NCBI RefSeq assembly: GCF_018986915.1
Contig: NZ_CP076723.1
Coordinates: forward strand, 580,631 to 644,630
Direction: 5' to 3'
From: Geomonas oryzisoli
GTDB taxonomy: Bacteria > Desulfobacterota > Desulfuromonadia > Geobacterales > Geobacteraceae
DNA length: 64,000 bases
Shown here in pieces: positions 17,727 through 24,427 of this stretch (within the stretch, counting starts at the first letter, position 1; each line of letters begins with the position of its first letter). Both the position numbers and the translations under genes were made by a program. The notes under the pieces were generated by a model. It saw nothing but the letters and a program-made list of their open reading frames with translations, did not search any database and was not told the origin of the DNA.

Positions 17727-17773
17727 AAGCATGGGTAACCCTTCGGGGAATAATGCGGGAAAAGGAGAGGGCC

Positions 17774-18043
17774 ATGACAAAGGAAATGAAAGAATCATTG
17801 TCCGGGAAAGTGACAAGTTGGTCGATCATCGGGGTGGTCGTGGCCGGGACGCTGCTCATCTCCGGCATTGCCGACGTCTCCGAGGGGAGCGGCGTAATGG
17901 CTAAGATCTTCCTTCTCTTCATCGGCGCCATCATCGTCGTGCAGGTCATCCCTGGCATCATGCTCTTCAGCGCCATGCTCAAGGGCATCTACAGCCTGTT
18001 TGGCAAAAAGGTTAAGGTTCCTCTGGAACAGGACAAAAAGTAG
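17774..18043 (+). CDS. small membrane protein with two hydrophobic segments and MLKGI motif
   Basis: 89 residues: hydrophobic segments near 18-37 and 46-65, the second running into VVQVIPGIMLFSAMLKGIYSLFG, then a basic tail. The P-G...MLKGI ending is shared with the products at 10440-10688 and 11315-11566 of the other cytochrome operon. ATG at 17774 follows AAAGGAGAGGG. It is the first gene behind the sigma-54 promoter at 17711. Function unknown. Confidence 0.65.
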   Translation: MTKEMKESLSGKVTSWSIIGVVVAGTLLISGIADVSEGSGVMAKIFLLFIGAIIVVQVIPGIMLFSAMLKGIYSLFGKKVKVPLEQDKK

Positions 18044-18067
18044 CTGTCGCGAGACGCGAGGTGGCTT

Positions 18068-18781
18068 ATGGACGAACGGGGAATCATCATTGCGGACCGA
18101 GACGCGGAATTCCGCAGCCAGGTAGCCGAATACTTCCGCAAGGCGGGGTACGAGGTGGAGACCACTGATTCAACGGTCCACGTGCTCTGCAGCATCCTGC
18201 AGAAGAAGACACCGGTGCTGTTGTTGGGAAGTGACTTCGACCAGAAGGTTTCATCGTCGGACCTGATTCACCTTTTGAAGAAGTGCAACCGCCACCTGAA
18301 CGTCATCATGGTCTCCGACGATCTTCCCCTGGACCAGGCGAGGCAGGTGCGCAAGGCGGGGATCTTTTACCAAGCCATGAAACCGGCGGAAACCGGAGAT
18401 ACCGAGGAGCTTGGTCTGGCCGTGGAATGCGCCTTCAAGACCTATCGCGCCAACCGGCAGCAGGAGCGCATGGAGGCCGCGATGAGGCGGCGAGCCAACC
18501 GCCGCGAGTCGGTGAAAAAGCAACCGGTTCCTGCCTCCAGGCGCTTCTCCTGGCTGATAGCCCTCGCCGTGCTCATCTTCGGGACCAGCTTTTTGGCACT
18601 GTCGGCGGCGGAGAGCGTCCAGAGGGGGGGCAACCTCGGGATCTGGCTTTTCCTCGGGTTCTGCGCGCTGCTGGTGGTAGCGCAGTTCTTCCCAGTGTTC
18701 AGGATCAAGCTGTCGCAGCGCGTGATGGCGCAGCACGCTGCCAAAGAACAGGCGGCCTCATCCGAGAAGAAATCATCCTAA
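18068..18781 (+). CDS. pseudo-receiver fused to a membrane helix pair
   Basis: 237 residues. The N-terminal part (about 1-135) is a receiver-like domain paralogous to the protein at 10819-11205: both read LLLG/VVLLG where the phospho-Asp should be (Gly54 here), both have a late MKP/LKP Lys, and both share the HLLKKCNRHL/PLLKQCNRKL helix. A basic linker (about 140-165) leads to two hydrophobic segments (WLIALAVLIFGTSFLALSA and LGIWLFLGFCALLVVAQFFP), the second like the one-helix proteins of this module. It therefore fuses two parts that are separate genes in the leftward operon. It lies 24 bases after the preceding gene. Function unknown. Confidence 0.7.
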   Translation: MDERGIIIADRDAEFRSQVAEYFRKAGYEVETTDSTVHVLCSILQKKTPVLLLGSDFDQKVSSSDLIHLLKKCNRHLNVIMVSDDLPLDQARQVRKAGIFYQAMKPAETGDTEELGLAVECAFKTYRANRQQERMEAAMRRRANRRESVKKQPVPASRRFSWLIALAVLIFGTSFLALSAAESVQRGGNLGIWLFLGFCALLVVAQFFPVFRIKLSQRVMAQHAAKEQAASSEKKSS

Positions 18782-18807
18782 GGACGCGTTCCTAAAAGGA
18801 GGGATAC

Positions 18808-19896
18808 GTGAAACCAGCCGACCTACAAAAGATGAGTTTGCTCGCGAAGCTGGCGTTCTGCGCCTGGGCCCTCGCCGGCCTGATCGCGCAAGCCAACGCC
18901 TGGGGATTTTCTTATGGAGATCAGACCGGCAGCAACCAGGCCTGTCTGTCCTGTCACGGTAAAACCGGCGAGGTGCCCAAGGGCACCTTCATCGACCCGC
19001 AGCGCTTCACCCAGACCGCCCATGCCAACCTCGGGTGTGAAGCCTGTCACGCGACCGTCCCTGCCAACCATCCGGACGGCAACAAGGTGCCCAAGGCCGA
19101 CTGCCGCGAATGCCACTCGGGCATCAGCGCAGAGTACGACAAAGGGCTGCATGCATCCAAGACAGCCTGCAACGGCTGCCATAACCCGCACCTGGTGCAG
19201 AACCCCAAAGACGTCTCCGGGCAGGAGATCAACATGATCTGCTCCAACTGCCACAACTCTTTGGAGATGACGGCGAAGCACGGCGAGTGGCTGCCTCAAT
19301 CGGAACTGCACCTGCGCATGCTGCCGTGCATCACCTGCCATACCGGTGCCAAGGACTATTACATCAGCATGTACATCGTCAAGAGCAAGGGGGACAGCCG
19401 GTTCGGCAAGCAGGAAGTGGCCGAGTACGCCGATCTGAAAGCCATGGCCGGTAACCGCCCCATCGTCTCCCTCATCGATACCAACCGGGACAACTACGTC
19501 TCCCTCGAGGAACTGCGCGTGTTCAACCGCACCCAGAAGTCGCTCCGTCTTTACGGGATGATGACCCCCTCGACGGTGTCGCACAAGTTCGAGATCCTGG
19601 ACAGCCGGCGCAACTGCAGTTTCTGCCACACCTCAGGCTCCGGACTCATGCAGACCAGCTTCATAGCCGTGCCTGACGAGCAAGGGAACTTCCAGAGGGT
19701 GCCGGTAGAGAAGGGGGCGGTCCTCGATGCCCTTTACGCCGCTCCGGACTTCTACATGATGGGGTCCACCAAGAACGCCAAGTTGAACAACATCGGGCTC
19801 GCCATCATCTGCTGCGGACTCATCATGCCGGTCGGACACGGTTTTGTCCGGTTCCTGACTCGGAAGAACAGGAAACATAAGGAGCACCAGTCATGA
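18808..19896 (+). CDS. cbcA: heptahaem c-type cytochrome with C-terminal anchor, CbcA-like
   Basis: 362 residues with an N-terminal signal (ending near AQANA), seven CxxCH motifs (CLSCH, CEACH, CRECH, CNGCH, CSNCH, CITCH and, further on, CSFCH) and a C-terminal membrane helix (NIGLAIICCGLIMPVGHGF). The heptahaem count and the coupled cytochrome b gene match CbcA of the CbcBA inner-membrane cytochrome of Geobacter sulfurreducens, used for respiration near the energetic limit. Between haem 6 and haem 7 lies a canonical EF-hand loop, DTNRDNYVSLEE (224-235), suggesting bound calcium. The start is GTG after AAAAGGAGGG. The stop overlaps the next ATG. Confidence 0.82.
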   Translation: MKPADLQKMSLLAKLAFCAWALAGLIAQANAWGFSYGDQTGSNQACLSCHGKTGEVPKGTFIDPQRFTQTAHANLGCEACHATVPANHPDGNKVPKADCRECHSGISAEYDKGLHASKTACNGCHNPHLVQNPKDVSGQEINMICSNCHNSLEMTAKHGEWLPQSELHLRMLPCITCHTGAKDYYISMYIVKSKGDSRFGKQEVAEYADLKAMAGNRPIVSLIDTNRDNYVSLEELRVFNRTQKSLRLYGMMTPSTVSHKFEILDSRRNCSFCHTSGSGLMQTSFIAVPDEQGNFQRVPVEKGAVLDALYAAPDFYMMGSTKNAKLNNIGLAIICCGLIMPVGHGFVRFLTRKNRKHKEHQS

Positions 19897-20615
19897 GCGA
19901 GAAAACAAGAATCTACCTGCAGCCCTGGCCGATACGCATCTGGCACTGGATCAACGCCTCCGGCATCATCATCCTGATTCTGTCCGGCGCCCAGATCCGG
20001 TTTCCCGAGACTCTGAGCATCTTCAGCAGCTACAAGAACGCCATCGAGGTGCACAACACAGCCGGGATCATCGTTTCCATCTCCTTCTCGTTCTGGTTCT
20101 TCTACTACAAGATGGTGAAGAACACGCTGGACAAGCTGTACATCCCGGACGAGGAGGACATCAAGCACGGCCTGGTACGCCAGCTCCTTTACTACTGCTT
20201 CTGGTACTTCCTGGGGCGGCCGAGCCCCTACCATGCCACGCCGGATCACAAGTTCAACCCGATGCAGAAATCGGCGTATCTGGCGGTGATGTTCGTGCTG
20301 ATGCCGCTGGTGGGGCTCACGGGAATCCTGCTGCTGAACGTTACACCGCTGCGCGTGCTGGTTCTCATGTGGGGCGGGATCAAGTTCATCGTCGCGCTTC
20401 ATTTCCTCCTGGCGTGCTCGCTGCTCGCTTTCCTCTGCACGCACGTCTACCTGGCGACCCTGGGGGACTACATCAAGCCGATGCTGGTCGGGTGGGAGGA
20501 CGTGGAAGAACACGAGGAGCCGGAGGCGGCCCCGGGAGTGGCCATTCCCGGCTACCGGCCGGTGCGTCACTATCCGGAGTACGAGCAGGCACTTCTGGAG
20601 CAGCGCCACAGCTGA
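19893..20615 (+). CDS. cbcB: di-haem cytochrome b, CbcB-like
   Basis: 240 residues with four to five membrane helices, in the cytochrome b561/Ni-hydrogenase-b family. Candidate haem ligands are His in RIWHWINASG, VHNTAG, ALHFLLA and LCTHVYLATLG, enough for two b haems. Its ATG overlaps the heptahaem gene stop by four bases, so the pair is coupled. Expected role: oxidise menaquinol in the inner membrane and pass electrons to the heptahaem partner. A cytoplasmic tail rich in Glu/Pro follows the last helix. Confidence 0.82.
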   Translation: MSEKTRIYLQPWPIRIWHWINASGIIILILSGAQIRFPETLSIFSSYKNAIEVHNTAGIIVSISFSFWFFYYKMVKNTLDKLYIPDEEDIKHGLVRQLLYYCFWYFLGRPSPYHATPDHKFNPMQKSAYLAVMFVLMPLVGLTGILLLNVTPLRVLVLMWGGIKFIVALHFLLACSLLAFLCTHVYLATLGDYIKPMLVGWEDVEEHEEPEAAPGVAIPGYRPVRHYPEYEQALLEQRHS

Positions 20616-20652
20616 TGGGACGGGTTGTTAATTCCGGGAAAGGAGAACGGCC

Positions 20653-21198
20653 ATGTCAGGACATCATCTCATCGAGCATTTGAAGGCGAGACCGATACGG
20701 GAAACGGCCCAGGTCGCGACGGGGAACGAGCTTTGCTGGAGCCGGGAACAGGTAACCAAGAACATCGCGCAGCTGCATGTCCTTTCCCGGCGTGGGTTGT
20801 GGGGGCTGTTGCTCTTCCTGGGAATGAGCGCCGCGGCCCTCGCTTTGAGCCAGGTAAACGTGTCGTCGGTTGCCCAGGCGGAGCTGGAGGGTGTCATTGG
20901 CCCTCTGCCTTCGATCGATTTGCTCAACCTTGTCCTCGGCATCTCGTGGCTGTCCGCAGTGGTGCTGATCGTGGGGCGCAGGGGGAGCGACGGCAGGCCG
21001 GGGTACAGCTGGCACAACGTCGGACTTCCCGCGGTTTTCTACCCGCTCTACGCCTTCTGTGACACGACCGGCACCTACTTCCCGATGGTGTTCCTTGCCG
21101 GCCTCGTCTTACTACTTTTGGAACACGGCTTCGTGGTCTGCTACACCGCCAAGGCGATCAAGGAGGAAACGGCCCGCCTGGAGCGCCTGCGCGATTGA
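20653..21198 (+). CDS. four-helix membrane protein, paralogue of the 5665-6225 product
   Basis: 181 residues: a soluble start of about 45 residues, RRGLW, then four membrane helices and an E/R-rich end. It shares with the 5665-6225 product the RGLW motif, the WHNVGLPAVFYPLY / CHVGYLAGFYLFYY segment, length and place at the operon end. ATG 20653 follows AAAGGAGAACGG. It is the last gene before the terminator at 21230. The pairing suggests an accessory or assembly factor for these cytochrome complexes. Function unknown. Confidence 0.65.
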   Translation: MSGHHLIEHLKARPIRETAQVATGNELCWSREQVTKNIAQLHVLSRRGLWGLLLFLGMSAAALALSQVNVSSVAQAELEGVIGPLPSIDLLNLVLGISWLSAVVLIVGRRGSDGRPGYSWHNVGLPAVFYPLYAFCDTTGTYFPMVFLAGLVLLLLEHGFVVCYTAKAIKEETARLERLRD

Positions 21199-21229
21199 TC
21201 TTTCTGTGCAGGAACGGCCCTCCATGCAC

Positions 21230-21265
21230 AACCGGCCACTCGAGTTTCGAGTGGCCGGTTTTTTT
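21230..21265 (+). terminator. rho-independent terminator of CbcA/CbcB-like operon
   Basis: A 14-bp perfect stem (AACCGGCCACTCGA / TCGAGTGGCCGGTT) with a GTT loop runs into seven T. The convergent 12-haem gene ends 28 bases beyond. Confidence 0.95.
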
Positions 21266-21292
21266 GTTTCCAGAGATGGAACAGGAGCCTTG

Positions 21293-22285
21293 CTAGCCGT
21301 GCTGATGGCAGGAGTCGCAGTTGCCGTTCACGGTGAAGGCTGACTTGCCGTCGTGGCAGGCGCCGCACGACTTGGCCTTTTTCATCTCGTCCATGGAGAC
21401 CGGCCTGCCGCCGCGTTTGGTCGGGAAGGTGCCGCTGTGGCAGTCCTTGCATTTGTACATGCCCAGGTGGTTACTGTGGCTGAACTTGACGTCCCCGACG
21501 TCGGCAACCTTAAACTTGATCTCCTGGACCGGGTGGCACTTTTCGCATTGCGAAACGGCGAAGGCGTCCTTGGCGTTGTGGCAGGCGCCGCACGATTTCC
21601 CTTTCTCCATGGCTGCCATGGTGACGGGTTTTCCGGAGCCGAGCGGGAACACCTTGGTGTGGCAGGAACTGCAGCTGTAGATCTCAACATGTTTGCTGTG
21701 GCTGAAAACGGTCGGGCCGGTCTCCTTCACCTTGAAGACGACCTGCTTGGGTGAGGGGTGGCAGCCGTCGCACTTTGCGACGCTGAACGCCTTCTTGCCG
21801 TTGTGGCAGGCGCCGCACGATTTCCCCTTTTCCATCTCGGCCATGGTCACCTGCTTGTTCGGGCCGGTCTTGTAGAGGGAGTTGTGGCAGGCGTTGCACT
21901 GCATGGTTTTCAGGTGCTTGTTGTGACTGAAGAGCACCGGGCCGGTCTCTTTGACCTTGAAGGTGACGTTCTTGACCTTGTGGCACGCGGTGCATTTGGC
22001 AACGCTGAATGCCTTCTTACCGTTATGGCACTTGCCGCACGATTTCCCTTTGTCCATGTCGGCCATGGTGTACTTGACCTTGGCGGCGCGGGGATTTTCG
22101 TGGCACACCTTGCAACTCACGTTCGGGCTTTTCTCCGCTTTCTTCTTCAGGTGCTTGTTGTGGCTGAAGACCACCTTGCCCCCACCATCGGTCTGGTAGG
22201 TGATGTCCTTCAGCTCGATGGCGTATGCTGCGGAAGCTGCTACGGCTAGCGCGGCCAGGACAATGAAAGCCGATGTGAATCTCAT
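21293..22285 (-). CDS. dodecahaem c7-polymer cytochrome (OmcQ/GSU1996 type)
   Basis: 330 residues with a signal peptide (cleavage after AYA, about residue 22) and twelve CxxCH motifs in four similar three-haem blocks of 70-80 residues. Each block has F-S-H-(N/S)-x-H ligands and a conserved M..MxKxKSCGxCH core. This is the four-domain c7 polymer known from Geobacter (GSU1996; OmcQ/CbcC next to cbcBA). No lipobox is seen, so it is probably soluble and periplasmic, acting as a haem wire. It has its own sigma-54-type promoter and palindromes in common with the leftward operon, although it is convergent with the CbcA/CbcB-like genes. Confidence 0.88.
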   Translation of the reverse strand: MRFTSAFIVLAALAVAASAAYAIELKDITYQTDGGGKVVFSHNKHLKKKAEKSPNVSCKVCHENPRAAKVKYTMADMDKGKSCGKCHNGKKAFSVAKCTACHKVKNVTFKVKETGPVLFSHNKHLKTMQCNACHNSLYKTGPNKQVTMAEMEKGKSCGACHNGKKAFSVAKCDGCHPSPKQVVFKVKETGPTVFSHSKHVEIYSCSSCHTKVFPLGSGKPVTMAAMEKGKSCGACHNAKDAFAVSQCEKCHPVQEIKFKVADVGDVKFSHSNHLGMYKCKDCHSGTFPTKRGGRPVSMDEMKKAKSCGACHDGKSAFTVNGNCDSCHQHG

Positions 22286-22417
22286 GGTTTCCTCCTTTGA
22301 CGGTGTAGTGGATTGGCGTGCTTATAGTTCCTCTCTACGAGATTGGCTGCGGGGAGCGGCAGGACACCAGCCGCCGTGCTGCTACAGCAAGGGATAAACC
22401 GGCACGAGTTCTCTTTA

Positions 22418-22432
22418 GCATTAGCCGTGCCT
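22418..22432 (-). promoter_or_regulatory. sigma-54 promoter of the dodecahaem cytochrome gene
   Basis: Read leftward: AGGCACG-GCTA-ATGC. GGCACG at -24 and GC at -12 are correctly spaced, with the same ATGC variant as at 11634. It lies 133 bases before the ATG. Confidence 0.6.
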
Positions 22433-22507
22433 GATTTTTGAGTGGAGCGTAACGTGCTGTAATTGCAGGGTACTTTCGCGGCGGGGGCGGCGAGCGCGGT
22501 GCATGGC

Positions 22508-22526
22508 TGTATAAAGAAGCTATACA
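22508..22526. promoter_or_regulatory. palindromic enhancer site, TGTATA-N7-TATACA
   Basis: A perfect TGTATA-AAGAAGC-TATACA, 76 bases upstream of the sigma-54 promoter at 22418-22432. It has the same half-sites and spacing as the element at 11733-11753. Confidence 0.65.
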
Positions 22527-22607
22527 CCGGATCAATCCAGGTGATGCCAAGTTGCCGGAATCGAATACGTTTTTTCGGGGTGGCCGGAGCCTCACGCCGG
22601 CGGCTGC

Positions 22608-22626
22608 TGTATAGCAAAGATATACG
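22608..22626. promoter_or_regulatory. palindromic enhancer site, one mismatch
   Basis: TGTATA-GCAAAGA-TATACG lies exactly 100 bases from the 22508 site. Only the last base departs from the palindrome. The remaining sequence of the 433-base gap 22286-22718 contains no gene. Confidence 0.55.
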
Positions 22627-22664
22627 AAGATGGTCGGTCAGCGGTCTACGGCACTAAAAAAGAA

Positions 22665-22694
22665 GAGGGCCGCGGCATTGAGCGCGCGGCCCTC
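22665..22694 (-). terminator. terminator of the AspT-like transporter gene
   Basis: Leftward, a 10-bp stem GAGGGCCGCG / CGCGGCCCTC is followed by TTCTTTTTT. It begins 24 bases after the transporter stop and separates it from the enhancer region of the cytochrome gene. Confidence 0.85.
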
Positions 22695-22718
22695 ATTTTC
22701 GGCACCGGGGGGGGGAGG

Positions 22719-24365
22719 TCATAGCTGGCCGGTGGCGACGAGGATGATGTGCACCAGGATGATCTTCCCGATGGTGGCGAAGGGGAACACGCAGGCGTAG
22801 CCCTGGTCGGAGAGGTCGTTCCCGGTCTGCTCCTTGATGTAGCCCAGGCCGGGCGTGGAGGTGTGCATCCCCGCCACGATGCCGACCGCCAGTGTCATCG
22901 GGAGCTTCATGATCTTGTGGGCGATGAACAGGCCGAGAAAAGCCGTGACCGAGGTGACGCAGACGCCGGTGATGAAGATGCTGCCGCCCCCCCCGTGGCT
23001 CAAGGTGGTAAGCAGGCTGTAGCCGGAACGGGTGCCGATACCGGCCAGAAACAGCACCAGCCCCACCTGCTTCAGCACCATGCTGGCGCTGTAGGGGAGG
23101 CTCCAGACCATCTTGCCGGTCCTGCCGAAGGTCCCCAGCAGGATGCCGACGATGAGCGGCCCCCCGGCAAAACCAAGCTGCATGCTCCCTCCGCCGGGGA
23201 AGGGGAAGGGGATCAGCCCCAGCACCAACCCGATCACGAGCCCGAGGCTGAAGGTCATCACGTCCACCTCGCTCACCCTGCGATAGGAGTTGCCGAAGAA
23301 GGCGGTCACCTCGTCCATGCAGGTCTTGTGAGCCAGCACCCTGACCACGTCGCCGAGCTCCAGGATCATCTCGGCCTCGGGGAGATATTCGTTGTCCCCC
23401 CGGCGCACCAGCGTGATCACCTCCCCGAAACGCTGCTCCTGATGCAACTCACCGATGGTGCGCCCGATCGCCATGGGGCTGGAGACGAAGATCCTGCGGT
23501 ACTCGTATTCGGTGCGGTCCAGTCCCAGGCGCTCCTTGCTTCTCCTCTCCCCGAGCACCGTCGCTATCTTCTCGATCTCGTGCGGCGCCCCTGCCACCAT
23601 CGCGAGGTCGCCCTGCTGCAGCACGGTGCCTGGACCGGCGTAGAAGAACTCGTCATCCCGCTTGATCCGGCTGAAGATCACCTCGCAGTTGTTGGATTCG
23701 TTCAGCTTGGCGACGGTCAGGTCGGGCGGGTCCACCTTCTGAACTTTAATGGTGCAGTGCACCAGCGAGTTGCGGTCCTCGGGCTTGCGCAGCACCTTGA
23801 ACTCCGCCTGGTAGTCCACCTTCCACATCTTCTGGCAGACGTTGATGGTCAGCATCAGCCCGATGACGCCGATCGGGTAGGCGACGGAGAAGCCGACCAC
23901 CGGCTCGGCGAGCATCGTTTCCAAAAGATCGGGCGGCGCGGTCTGGCGGATCGATTCCAAGGCGCCACCGAGGGCCGGCGAGGCGGTCATGCTGCCGCAG
24001 AAGATGCCGGCGGCGATGCCCGGCTGGATGGCGAAATACTTCTGCAGCGCGACGCAGAGAGCCGCCGAGGCGCACAGGACACCTCCGGCGAGCAGGTTGT
24101 TCATGACCCCGTTTCTGCGGAAGGTCGAGATGAAGGAGGGGCCGGCGGAGAGGCCGACGGTGTAGACGAAGAGCGCCTGCCCCATGATGTACACGATGGC
24201 CGGGGCCTTCATGTCGGGATGGAGCATGCCGAAGGCGAGCCCGACGAAGAGCACGGCGCCGACGCCTAAGGTGATGCCGTAGACCTTGATCTTGCCTAAG
24301 GGATAGCCTAGTGCTGCGACCATGAGCAGAAGCATCAACGGGTTCTCGAGGAGAATCTTGATCAT
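22719..24365 (-). CDS. AspT/YidE-family transporter with two RCK_C (TrkA-C) domains
   Basis: 548 residues. About five N-terminal membrane helices, two central TrkA-C-type domains (about 195-280 and 285-370) and about five to six C-terminal helices form the duplicated layout of the aspartate:alanine exchanger family (AspT, YidE, YbjL). Conserved features are the GxS-like segments AGPSFIST and FAGGPLIVG near the start of each half. ATG 24365, with GAGGTGG upstream, is chosen over a start ten codons earlier. The substrate is unknown; dicarboxylates or amino acids are likely. It is the last gene of a run with the chemoreceptor and binding protein. Confidence 0.82.
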   Translation of the reverse strand: MIKILLENPLMLLLMVAALGYPLGKIKVYGITLGVGAVLFVGLAFGMLHPDMKAPAIVYIMGQALFVYTVGLSAGPSFISTFRRNGVMNNLLAGGVLCASAALCVALQKYFAIQPGIAAGIFCGSMTASPALGGALESIRQTAPPDLLETMLAEPVVGFSVAYPIGVIGLMLTINVCQKMWKVDYQAEFKVLRKPEDRNSLVHCTIKVQKVDPPDLTVAKLNESNNCEVIFSRIKRDDEFFYAGPGTVLQQGDLAMVAGAPHEIEKIATVLGERRSKERLGLDRTEYEYRRIFVSSPMAIGRTIGELHQEQRFGEVITLVRRGDNEYLPEAEMILELGDVVRVLAHKTCMDEVTAFFGNSYRRVSEVDVMTFSLGLVIGLVLGLIPFPFPGGGSMQLGFAGGPLIVGILLGTFGRTGKMVWSLPYSASMVLKQVGLVLFLAGIGTRSGYSLLTTLSHGGGGSIFITGVCVTSVTAFLGLFIAHKIMKLPMTLAVGIVAGMHTSTPGLGYIKEQTGNDLSDQGYACVFPFATIGKIILVHIILVATGQL

Positions 24366-24427
24366 GATTGCCACCTCTGTCGCTGGCGGGACCATCCCCC
24401 GCCCTGATAAACCTCACGCTGCCGTTG

